Of a DNA stretch of 58,000 nucleotides, positions 17,101 through 24,536 are shown piece by piece (within the stretch, counting starts at the first letter, position 1; each line of letters opens with the position of its first letter). This stretch comes from Kiloniellaceae bacterium (GTDB lineage: Bacteria > Pseudomonadota > Alphaproteobacteria > Kiloniellales > Kiloniellaceae), in assembly GCA_021776195.1 (NCBI GenBank), contig JAJFGK010000078.1, forward strand, positions 1 through 58,000, written 5' to 3'. The notes below the pieces were generated by a model. It ran no database searches, was not told the origin of the DNA, and saw only the letters and a program-made list of their open reading frames with translations. The translations under genes were made by a program, and so were the position numbers.

Positions 17101-17541
17101 GGTGGAAACAGCGGCGCGGGTCTTTTGAGCACGTTGTTCAGCGCCGCGAGCGGCGGCGCGGGCGCGGGTTTCGCCGGCGGCGGGTCTGCGGGCTTCACGG
17201 CCTTTGCCTCTGGAGGACGGCCCCGTGTCGGCGACCTGTCCCTGGTGGGCGAGCGCGGGCCCGAACCCTTCATCGCCGACCGTCCGGGACGGATTCTCTC
17301 GAACCTCGGCGCCCGCCAGGAAGTCCGGGCGGCGGCTGCGAGTCGTGACGGTGGCGGACGCGGCGGGGCGCGCCCTGGGCCCAACGTTCAGATCACCGGG
17401 CCGCTGCTGGTCGTGGAGGCCGGGGGCGGCCGCGATTTCTCCGACTTCGGCGGCGAGGGCGAAACCATCGACCTGCTGCTCGAGCGGGCGCTTCCGTCTC
17501 TGGTGGCGGCGATGGAAGACCGCCTGGCCGGGCGGTCCTGA
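14137..17541 (+). CDS. Tail tape measure protein
   Basis: A 1134-residue protein, mostly helical, that sets tail length and is ejected with DNA. An N-terminal hydrophobic segment near residues 105-135 (VGIAGGVVIGVIAAVSAGVIGG) and a repeated helical unit (LGLTTEAREAANASRRVAG, VGLSEESLAQETAAQEV, LGLSNRENEIAVALSTVAG at about 110-residue spacing) are visible. The C-terminal part is Gly/Ala-rich (SGGAGAGFAGGGSAGFTAFA) and then GGRPRVGDLSLVGERGPEPF, a common tape measure end motif. It is the largest gene of the tail block. Confidence 0.9.
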   Translation: MTSNADPKIFLAVELAGGRRVEIDFRRIEQAGTRAMTALDRSARGGVGGLTRLDSSSKALDRTTKGLTATQSRFRDKLRDTAATLAVVQGPLGPIAGRFTALAAAMGRVGIAGGVVIGVIAAVSAGVIGGARAAARAERQFERIEKQIRATGFAAGQTSADIQELSDDLATDTFAGREGARDAASVLLTFRSVRGDTFERALRLSQDLAEVFGGDLRTAAVRLGRVLEDPARNMDGLGRSGVVLNDALRSQIRLLQETGDRAAAVALILKTLEDRVGGAGAGEGVSAEVDTLGDKWTEMLEKLGATGAVQAGTEAFLTAVETAIDGTILALDRLEDAPLGKRFAAVASEIAELKVELDQAQSALKSPDLSDTARASARDEVALLSGLMEEARRTQADLGEELLALQSDRRAAIQGAILGDMEAARDDLSGLLRSIDDATSKLSGNKAGQIRSEFEKTIAQIESLVKKFPELGPQGDRARFAAESLLDSRLARLPQGQDQRILAELVKQEALQGLRTPRARAIETTGRRVGPDSRGLARAAQARIFDAKQGEANEKVVEGLREELRLLGLTTEAREAANASRRVAGESAASESQRIEAVGLAAAISAARTRQADEKRLETLRQEIALVGLSEESLAQETAAQEVSNAAKAQARSLGLEKLRREQAAANRDLADSLEEEVRLLGLSNRENEIAVALSTVAGRQTAIESAAMRDLAVRLVEAREARRVMNQSIREGESLTLSLRTAQEVFDDELARSLELYNQGIISLETLRRNTERLTEELNRSNPVLEAWKDTSFETVGILRDLADGTETLLGALERLADFLVDRFVFDPLFREIEGVIDRIGGPNAGQIASDVQTLGQNGFGDQADRTIADNPDIFGGGANPTDLLADTPFDKVGEEARKVGETFGELGTAITPSVAGLGEQIPGAVASTVLAETGAAVSSQVGSAVTNQATTTTVAASGKTVLALVELTAAAEIAAAALATVGASRGGGNSGAGLLSTLFSAASGGAGAGFAGGGSAGFTAFASGGRPRVGDLSLVGERGPEPFIADRPGRILSNLGARQEVRAAAASRDGGGRGGARPGPNVQITGPLLVVEAGGGRDFSDFGGEGETIDLLLERALPSLVAAMEDRLAGRS

Positions 17542-17557
17542 TGGTGGAGTGGGCCTG

Positions 17558-18436
17558 ATGGCGATCGACGTCTTTCGCCCGGTCGTCTTCCCTGAGAAGC
17601 TGTCGCGGCGTGCGACCCGGGACCGGGGCTACGTGACGGCGGTCGCGGAAACCGATTTCTTCGAGCAGCGCAACGCCGCGGGCGATGCCGACCGTTCGGT
17701 CTTCAATCTGTCCCATCTGCTGAAGGACCCGGAAGCGCGGCGCGACATCAACGCCTTCCTGGACAACATGACCGGGGGCGCGACGGCCTTCCTTTTCAAG
17801 TGGTGGCCAGAGCACAACGACCCGGCCGACCGCACCTTCGTGACCCACATCAAGGCCGGCGATCCGCTGGCAGGGACCAACAACCCGATCCAGTTGCGCC
17901 GCAGCCGGCCGCTTGCCCTCCGGGGTGCCGCCCAGGCGGGCGGGGCCGCGGCCATCACCTTGGCGGCGGCCCAGGACGAGTGGCTGGATCACGACCAGGA
18001 CGACACTTACAACGGCAAATACATCACGATCACAGGGGGCACCGGGGCCGGCCAGGTGCGCGAAATCACCGACTACGTCGGCGCCGCCCGGGTGGCCACG
18101 GTCAATGCGGCGTGGGTCGTGGAGCCGACCGCCGGCTCGGTCTACGAGATCTCCTTCTACAACGACCAGAAGGTCATCACCAATCCGGACTGGCGCGAGC
18201 CGCTGACGATCTACGAAAACGACGCTGCGCTGGCGGTCACCATGGATCACCGGACCGGAAAATTTGTGCGCCAGGCCGGCAACTGGTCGGCCGACACTAT
18301 CCTCACTGGGTCGTTCAGGTTTCTCTACAAGGTCCGGCTGCTCTCGACCTCGATCCGCGAGACCGACCGCTATCAGAACCGGGCGGACGTGGGGCCGTTG
18401 CGGTTCCAGGAGATCCTGCCGCCTCTTGGCACCTAA
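17558..18436 (+). CDS. DUF2460 distal tail protein (GTA gp12-like) with insertion
   Basis: A 292-residue protein; start ATG at 17558. Residues 1-115 (FPEKLSRRATRDRGYVTAV and RSVFNLSHLL) and 200-292 (GSFRFLYKVRLLSTSIRET then LRFQEILP) match DUF2460/TIGR02217, the distal tail component also found in gene transfer agents. Residues 122-200 are an inserted domain with ITGGTGAGQVREITDY, shared with the tail tube protein at 11499. The TAA stop sits in the loop of a 12-bp hairpin. Confidence 0.85.
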   Translation: MAIDVFRPVVFPEKLSRRATRDRGYVTAVAETDFFEQRNAAGDADRSVFNLSHLLKDPEARRDINAFLDNMTGGATAFLFKWWPEHNDPADRTFVTHIKAGDPLAGTNNPIQLRRSRPLALRGAAQAGGAAAITLAAAQDEWLDHDQDDTYNGKYITITGGTGAGQVREITDYVGAARVATVNAAWVVEPTAGSVYEISFYNDQKVITNPDWREPLTIYENDAALAVTMDHRTGKFVRQAGNWSADTILTGSFRFLYKVRLLSTSIRETDRYQNRADVGPLRFQEILPPLGT

Positions 18437-18450
18437 CGGGTGCCAAGAGG
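18422..18450 (+). terminator. 12-bp hairpin with stop codon in its loop
   Basis: CCTCTTGGCACC-TAACG-GGTGCCAAGAGG is a perfect 12-bp stem. The loop carries the TAA of the DUF2460 gene. Two tandem copies of the 80-base repeat follow. There is no strong T run, so it may slow or attenuate rather than end transcription. Confidence 0.55.
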
Positions 18451-18461
18451 CTTCGTTATCT

Positions 18462-18632
18462 CATCCCTCAAGCGCCGGGCGTCGCCATCCGGCTCCTTGG
18501 CTGTCCTCGCTGCCGCTGCGGGCGCGCGCAGTCGCGCTTGGTTGTTGCATCCCTCAGTTGCCGGGCGTCGCCTCCGGCTCCTTGGCTTTCCTCGCTGTGC
18601 TGCGGGCGCGCGCCGTCGCGCGCGTTTCGCTA
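18462..18632 (+). repeat. 80-base interspersed repeat, tandem copies B and C
   Basis: Two adjacent copies (18462-18538 and 18548-18632), each starting CATCCCTCA and passing through CCGGCTCCTTGGCT to CTGCGGGCGCGCG. They are closely similar to copy A at 10971. They fill the only sizeable gap in the tail-tip operon and carry no gene. Confidence 0.8.
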
Positions 18633-18654
18633 ACTGGAGACATTGAGAAGTTTC

Positions 18655-19755
18655 ATGCCTTCACCCTTGGATGCCCCTCTGGACGACCACTACCATCTCG
18701 AGGTCACGTCCCTGACCCAGTTGCTGCGGGTGGTGCGGCGGTCGGACGATGCGGTGTTCGGCTTCACCACCATGAACCGGGCGGTGCCCTACGACGACGG
18801 CAACGGGCTGCTGAACTACGACGACGGCGCGGCTGCGTCATCGGCCTTGAACTGGAAACACGGGATCGAGGCCCAGGACCAGATGGAGATCCGGGTCCTT
18901 ATCGACGGGGTGACGGTCAAGACCGAAGACCTGCGCGACGGGCTCTGGAAGGGCTCGCGGGCGACGGTCTACGAGATCAACTACTGCGACCCGACGACGG
19001 GGCGGCACAACGTCCTGATCGACGGCTTCATCGAGAAGGTGGAGTACGGCGAGCTGGCGGCCACCTTCAAGATCAAGTCCCTGCGCCTGGCCTACGACAA
19101 CGTGACCGACGACCTGGGGTTCACGGTCAGCCCGCTCTGCCGCAAGGTCTTCGGCGGCGACGACTGCGGCTATCCGCTGCTGCCTGCGGTCTGGTCGGAC
19201 GCGGAAGCGGTGACCGCGGTGCCGTCGGACGAGGCCAGCATGGGCGACTTCCGCCGACCGTCGGTCTTCAACGGCTATGACGCGCGCTGCGAACGGTCCG
19301 GCACCACCGGCGGGTCCGAGCCGGTCTGGCCGACGGTGCTGGACGCGACGATCGACGATCCGGATGCCATGGGCGCCGAATGGCGGATGGTTTACGCCCG
19401 GACGGTGCCGGGGCTGACCATCGCGTCGGTCGCCAGCCAGTCGGACTTCACGGTGGCGGGGACCGGGCTGGTCATGCCGGACGGCTTCTTCGCCAAGGGC
19501 CGCTGCCGCTTCAAGACCACGGGCAACAACGTCGGACTGGACCCGGTCGAGATCAAGCGCTTCACCGCCGACACGGGCCGGGTCGAGCTGGCCCTGCCGG
19601 CCAAGCGGGTCCTGGCGGTGAACGATGGCATCGAGATGGTCGGCGGATGCCTCCACCACACCGTCGCCTGCACGGACCACGGCAACTATTTGCGTGGGCT
19701 GTTCCTGCCTCTGACGCCGACGGCCGACCAGGTCTTCGAGACGGTGAGGGGATGA
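18655..19755 (+). CDS. DUF2163 / BR0599-family tail tip protein (GTA gp13-like)
   Basis: A 366-residue protein. The N-terminal half (LDDHYHLEVTSLTQLLRVVR, TMNRAVPYDDG, NYCDPTTGRHNVLIDGFIEKVEYGE across residues 10-140) is DUF2163. The C-terminal half with CRKVFGGDDCGYP and CLHHTVACTDHGN is the Cys-containing BR0599 part. ATG 18655 is preferred; a TTG at 18643 with its own GGAG would add four residues. The stop overlaps the next gene (ATGA). In GTAs this protein belongs to the baseplate. Confidence 0.88.
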   Translation: MPSPLDAPLDDHYHLEVTSLTQLLRVVRRSDDAVFGFTTMNRAVPYDDGNGLLNYDDGAAASSALNWKHGIEAQDQMEIRVLIDGVTVKTEDLRDGLWKGSRATVYEINYCDPTTGRHNVLIDGFIEKVEYGELAATFKIKSLRLAYDNVTDDLGFTVSPLCRKVFGGDDCGYPLLPAVWSDAEAVTAVPSDEASMGDFRRPSVFNGYDARCERSGTTGGSEPVWPTVLDATIDDPDAMGAEWRMVYARTVPGLTIASVASQSDFTVAGTGLVMPDGFFAKGRCRFKTTGNNVGLDPVEIKRFTADTGRVELALPAKRVLAVNDGIEMVGGCLHHTVACTDHGNYLRGLFLPLTPTADQVFETVRG

Positions 19756-20315
19756 GCCAGGTGACAGAGGAGGAGGTGCGGGCCGCGGTGATCGATGTGC
19801 GGCGGCTGAGATCTGCAATCGTCGCCGAGGGGTTGTCCTGGGAGCATACGCCCTTTGCCGACATGCAGCGGGTCAAGGGCCCCGCCGGCGGGGTCGATTG
19901 CGTGATGATGGTCTGGGCGGTCGGCGTTGCGGCGGCGGGGCTGGAGGTGTCGTCCGAGGTGCTGGAGGCGCACTATCCCTACCGCCAGGCGGCGGACCGT
20001 CGCAAGTTGGTGTTGGTGTTGGATCAGTGCCTGGCGCGGATCCCGGGGCTGCGCGAACCGACAATTCCCGGATCGGTGCTCTGTTTCGTCCACCGGTCGC
20101 CGACCGACGGCATCAGGCGGCCCCAGCACGTCGGGATCGTGACCAGGCCGGGGTGGCTGGTCCATCCGATGACGGGCGGGAAGGTGGTGCATCAGCCGCT
20201 GCCCCAGGGCAGCAACATCTGCGGCGTGTGGGACTTCCCGGCGGTTGCCAGGCTTGCGGACGCTCGCGCGCCTGCAGGGACTCTAAACAAGATCTCGGAA
20301 AGCGCCGATGGCTGA
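19752..20315 (+). CDS. NlpC/P60-type cell wall peptidase of the tail tip (GTA gp14-like)
   Basis: A 187-residue virion-associated peptidoglycan peptidase. Catalytic Cys50 lies in GGVDCVMMVWAVG, His126 in PQHVGIV, and His138 (LVHPM) is a likely third residue. Size and position between the DUF2163 gene and the hub gene match the phage/GTA cell wall peptidase family, which opens the wall during DNA entry. It overlaps both neighbours by a few bases, indicating coupled translation. Confidence 0.88.
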   Translation: MSQVTEEEVRAAVIDVRRLRSAIVAEGLSWEHTPFADMQRVKGPAGGVDCVMMVWAVGVAAAGLEVSSEVLEAHYPYRQAADRRKLVLVLDQCLARIPGLREPTIPGSVLCFVHRSPTDGIRRPQHVGIVTRPGWLVHPMTGGKVVHQPLPQGSNICGVWDFPAVARLADARAPAGTLNKISESADG

Positions 20316-23300
20316 TCCGGTCACGATCGGCTTCGTGGTCGCGAGCATCGCGCTCCAGGTCGGGCTGTCGTTCGCCAACAAGGCCAAGTCCTCGACGGTC
20401 GGCAAGATCGCCGAGTTCCGCCTGCAGAAGACCGACTTCGGGGCCGATGTGCTTTCCTTCGACGGCCGCTTCCGGCTGGCTGGCGCCAACACCTGGGCCG
20501 GCCCGGTCAAGGAGTTCGTGAAGGATTCCAGCGCCGGCAAGGGTTTTTCGAGCCCCAAGCAGTTCGAGTACCGCTACACACAGTCGTCGCAGCATGTGAT
20601 CGCCTTCACCGACCCGGTGGGGATAGGCGCCTTCATCAAGGTCTTCATGGGCAGCGACCAGCAGCCGATCTTCGATGCCACGGCGGAGGAGGGGGCAATT
20701 GCCCGGATCGACGGCGACCGGGTGGTGACCGACAACATGTCGTTCTATTTCGGCGAGACAGGCCAGCCGCCGGACCCGACCATGATTGCCGCCGAGGGGG
20801 CGGCGAACGTGAACGCGCTGGAGCGGGTCGCCTACATCGTCATGAAGGACTACCCGCGCGATCAGCAGATGCCCGGCCTGTCGGTCATCTGCAGCCAGAA
20901 CCCGCTGACCAACACCTTTCCCAAGACCCCGGTGAACACACCGGAAGATCACCGGGGCTACATCTCGGTCTTGAGCGGCGACCGCCATTTCGCCGTGGTG
21001 AAGAACCTGGATCGGCTGGTGGTCTACAACATGGTCGCGCGGTTGGTGCAGACCAATGTGGCGATTCCGGACGGCGACGCCGACACCCCGCCTGCCCTGA
21101 CCGCCGGCAATGACGCAATCTGGATCGACGACCGGCGCGGTCTGGGCTCGGGCCTCTACACGCTCTATCTGCGAAAGTGGCCTAGCTTTGCAGCCTCTTC
21201 GCAGGTGACGACCATCCTTTCAGGGTCTGCCTTCGGGACGCCCACCCACGGTCTGTCAGGGCTGACGACCTTCTCGCCGGTCGGTGTCGCCCAGTCGGTG
21301 GTCCTGGCCGCAACCAACACGATCCTCAGTCTGGTTTTCGTCGACCCCGACAACCTCCTGCCGTTCCAGCCCCGGATCTCCTGGACCTACGCGGATATTT
21401 TTCCCAACGGGACGATCAACCAGTTCAACCTGCCGATCGCCAACAACGGTGAAGACATCTTCTACCCGGTCTCGGCCAATTCGGCCTTGACCCATGTGCA
21501 GATCACCACCATCGACGTCTTCCCGGGCCGGGTGGTCGCTCAGGTCTTTGTCGCACTGAACCGGGTGCTGGACTGGGAAATCAAGGCCGTTCTACATGCC
21601 TGCTACGAGCCGGTGACGGGCTCGATCCTGATGCTGGCGCGCGAGAGCGGGACCAACAAAGGGCTGGTCTTCCGCTACGACCTGGGGACCGACACGCTGG
21701 AGACCCTGGTGTTGAGCGCCGGGGTCAGCATGATCGAAAGCGCGGCCTGCTGGAACCAGGGTCCCAATGGGGACAACAAGATCTATGCCCTGGTCGACGA
21801 TGTACCGGAGGAGCAGGTCTACGAGATCGACGCGGTCGATCTGACCGAAGACCGGATCATCGACCTGGGCTCCTGGGCGGCCTCGGCCGGTCAGGGACTG
21901 CTCTACGACCAGAACAGCCACGCGCTGCTGGCCTTCGAGACCTCTTCGCGCGACTTCGCGCTGCTGGACCGGGTCAACGACACCAGCGGGGACGCGGTGA
22001 CCGCCGACGTCATCACCCGGCGCCACGGTCACACGGGCAAGCTGATCCCGAGCCAGCTCGACGTGAGCGGCCTGTCGGGCGGCTACACCGGATCGGCCCT
22101 GCGCGCCGGCCAGACCATCGCGTCCTACCTGGCCGCGATCCAGGAGCTGATCGGCTTCGAGGTCATGGAGAGCCAGGCGGGCGGGGTCGGCAAGGTCTTC
22201 TTCTTCGACCGGGGCGGACCAGTCGACGCGACGATCCCCTTCGAGGATCTGGCCGCCCGGCCGGCGGGCTCGAGGCGGCCAGAGCCCTTGGCCTTTCAGG
22301 ATTCGAGCGACAACGACCTGCCGGCGGCGCTGGAGTTGAGCGCGCCCGAGGCGGCGATCGACTTCAACGACGGGGGCTCGATCGAGCGCCGGTCGCCGGA
22401 GACTTTCGACGGGCGGGACCGCAAAAGCCTCTCGTCGAGCCAGGTCGCCCTGACCGCGGCGGCCCGGGGCGCGGCGGTCGAACGGTTGCTGTACGAGTCC
22501 CATGCGACCCAGACGCCGCTGGACCTGGCCCTGACCGCCAAGTGGTCGTGGCTGCGCCCGGGGCATCGGGTCAATGTGGTGGGGCGAACCGCAACCTTCC
22601 GGGCGGTGTTGCTGGACGGCCAGCGGGGCACCGGCGGCGTCATCCGCTTCAAGGCCCGGACCGAGGCGATCGAGGCCTTCGACACGACGGACCTGGCGCC
22701 GGTGCTGCTGGGCGACCGCACGCGCAAGGTGCCGCAGCTCCAGCCCCTTGCCGTGGCCCTGGTCGACGCGCCGGCGCCGACCGATTCTCTGGTCAACCCA
22801 CAGGGCCCACCGACGCTCTTCGTCGTCGCCTCGCGTTTCGCCGAGGTCGGGCGTTTCCTGGGTGCCCCGGTCCTGAAGAAGCAGAGCGACGGCACGCTAA
22901 TCGAGGTCGCGCGGATCGGGCCGCAGGGGGAGGCGGCGGCCTATGGGTTCCTCAAGGCGGCCCTGCCGGCGGTCGAGGTCCCCACGATCCCGGACGACAC
23001 CAACCTGCTGCACATTCAACTCTACCGCGGCACGATCGCCTCCGCGCCCCTCAGCGAGGTCTTGCCGAGCCTGACCAAGAACCTGGCCTTGATCCGGTCG
23101 AGCGACGGCGCTTGGGAGTGGATGAAGTTCACCACTATGGCGCTGCAGGGCGACGGCACATGGCTCTCGACGGGCGCGCTGCTGCGCGACGTGCGCAACA
23201 CGCGCAACCACATGGCGCACGACGCGGGGGCCGAGGTCTGGATTTTCTCGGGAGCCGAGGGCGCGCAGGTCTCCTATAACCAGACCACGGAACTGGGCAC

Positions 23301-24435
23301 GCAACTGGTCTTCAAGGTGCCGCCGCTGGGCCTGGAGCCGAGCCTGCTGGCCGAACTTTCCGTCACGCCCATCGGCCGCTCGATCATGCCCTGGTCGCCG
23401 GACCCGGTTGTCGGGACCCGGCTCGGCAACAACGACTGGACCTTCGATTTCCACTGGAGGCCGATCACCGGCAGCGGCGAGACCCTGGGGGCGATCCCCA
23501 ACGAACTGAGCCAGTTTCACTTCAAAGTGCGGTTCTATGACACGCCAGGCGTGGGCGGGACGGTGCTGGCGACATACGACAGCGTCAACGATGCGGCCAA
23601 ATTCACCTTTCCGGCCGACAGCCAACCGCAGGTCTTCCTGCTGGACGCGGCCACCCAGGCCGCCGATTTCGGGGCAAATCAACAGATCCTGCACTACGCC
23701 ATCACCCAACTGGGCGAAAACGACATCGAGGGCGAACCTGCGGTCGGCACGGTCGATGCGTCCTTGCCGATGAACATCGTCCAGGAGGCCAACACCCTGA
23801 GTTTGGACGCAGCCGCGGTGACCTTGGCCAACGGTGCGACGGCCGGGAATTGGCTCTTCGCGATGCACGGGATGGTCACCGACGACGTCGTGTCGAGCCA
23901 CACGGCGACCGGCGGCTGGACCAAGCTCTATACCCGGATGGACCCCGAGGGCGAAAACGGCATTGCCTTCTGGGCCTTACAGGCCGCCGGCGGTGAGACT
24001 GACTTCACCTTCAACAGCAACACCGGGCGGGTCGACGAGGCCCATTCGGCGACCGTCTGGGAGGTCGACGGGTCGGCCGGCACGGCGGCGACCATCGCCG
24101 AGTTGATCCAGGGCCAGGATTCCGCGCTCCAGGACGGCGGCGTTCCAAGCATCAATCTGTCGGTGACGCCGATCCAGGCGAACGGCATCTATTTCGGCAT
24201 GGGCCAAACCGCGATCAACGGCACCTTCAGCAACCCGCCGCTGTCAACGTCGTGGTCCGGCGGCTACCCGACCAACAACCAGGGCTGGCTGAACCCCGGC
24301 GATTTCGACGACGCAGGCGGCTTCTCCGACACCTTCCGGGCCATCACAGACGGCCAGAAGCGCGACACCACCTGGTCGACCAACCGAAACACGGCGGGCG
24401 AAGGCAATACGGCAATGCTGGTGCTGATCAGATGA
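20308..24435 (+). CDS. Tail hub/host-specificity protein
   Basis: A 1375-residue protein. The N-terminus (MADPVTIGFVVASIALQ) has the hydrophobic segment usual for hub proteins. Residues about 590-800 (TGSALRAGQTIASYLAAIQELIGFE, FFFDRGGP, LRPGHRVNVVG) match the phage-tail_3 (PF13550) hub domain also found in the last GTA tail gene. The C-terminal 250 residues, beta-rich with TLSLDAAAVTLANGATAGNWL, look like a jelly-roll receptor-binding domain. It overlaps the peptidase gene by 8 bases. Confidence 0.85.
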   Translation: MADPVTIGFVVASIALQVGLSFANKAKSSTVGKIAEFRLQKTDFGADVLSFDGRFRLAGANTWAGPVKEFVKDSSAGKGFSSPKQFEYRYTQSSQHVIAFTDPVGIGAFIKVFMGSDQQPIFDATAEEGAIARIDGDRVVTDNMSFYFGETGQPPDPTMIAAEGAANVNALERVAYIVMKDYPRDQQMPGLSVICSQNPLTNTFPKTPVNTPEDHRGYISVLSGDRHFAVVKNLDRLVVYNMVARLVQTNVAIPDGDADTPPALTAGNDAIWIDDRRGLGSGLYTLYLRKWPSFAASSQVTTILSGSAFGTPTHGLSGLTTFSPVGVAQSVVLAATNTILSLVFVDPDNLLPFQPRISWTYADIFPNGTINQFNLPIANNGEDIFYPVSANSALTHVQITTIDVFPGRVVAQVFVALNRVLDWEIKAVLHACYEPVTGSILMLARESGTNKGLVFRYDLGTDTLETLVLSAGVSMIESAACWNQGPNGDNKIYALVDDVPEEQVYEIDAVDLTEDRIIDLGSWAASAGQGLLYDQNSHALLAFETSSRDFALLDRVNDTSGDAVTADVITRRHGHTGKLIPSQLDVSGLSGGYTGSALRAGQTIASYLAAIQELIGFEVMESQAGGVGKVFFFDRGGPVDATIPFEDLAARPAGSRRPEPLAFQDSSDNDLPAALELSAPEAAIDFNDGGSIERRSPETFDGRDRKSLSSSQVALTAAARGAAVERLLYESHATQTPLDLALTAKWSWLRPGHRVNVVGRTATFRAVLLDGQRGTGGVIRFKARTEAIEAFDTTDLAPVLLGDRTRKVPQLQPLAVALVDAPAPTDSLVNPQGPPTLFVVASRFAEVGRFLGAPVLKKQSDGTLIEVARIGPQGEAAAYGFLKAALPAVEVPTIPDDTNLLHIQLYRGTIASAPLSEVLPSLTKNLALIRSSDGAWEWMKFTTMALQGDGTWLSTGALLRDVRNTRNHMAHDAGAEVWIFSGAEGAQVSYNQTTELGTQLVFKVPPLGLEPSLLAELSVTPIGRSIMPWSPDPVVGTRLGNNDWTFDFHWRPITGSGETLGAIPNELSQFHFKVRFYDTPGVGGTVLATYDSVNDAAKFTFPADSQPQVFLLDAATQAADFGANQQILHYAITQLGENDIEGEPAVGTVDASLPMNIVQEANTLSLDAAAVTLANGATAGNWLFAMHGMVTDDVVSSHTATGGWTKLYTRMDPEGENGIAFWALQAAGGETDFTFNSNTGRVDEAHSATVWEVDGSAGTAATIAELIQGQDSALQDGGVPSINLSVTPIQANGIYFGMGQTAINGTFSNPPLSTSWSGGYPTNNQGWLNPGDFDDAGGFSDTFRAITDGQKRDTTWSTNRNTAGEGNTAMLVLIR

Positions 24436-24449
24436 CCAGAAGACAGGGG

Positions 24450-24511
24450 CCCCCGGATCGCGGTCCGGGGCAGACTCCAGACAGAGGCCCCCGGATCGCG
24501 GTCCGGGGCAG
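24450..24511 (+). repeat. Palindromic repeat family P, two tandem copies
   Basis: Two copies (24450-24473 and 24488-24511) of CCCCCGGATCGCGGTCCGGG-GCAG, each followed by a CAGRCTYYAGACARAGG tail. Relatives are at 35108, 35144, 36394, 42024 and 52361. They occupy the gap between the hub and fibre genes. Confidence 0.8.
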
Positions 24512-24536
24512 GCTTTAGACAAAGGACAGTGAACAG

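Noticed and set aside
20113..20988. Minus-strand frame opposite the hub gene
   Set aside because: Shadow frame; the plus strand has continuous hub and peptidase coding with recognised motifs.
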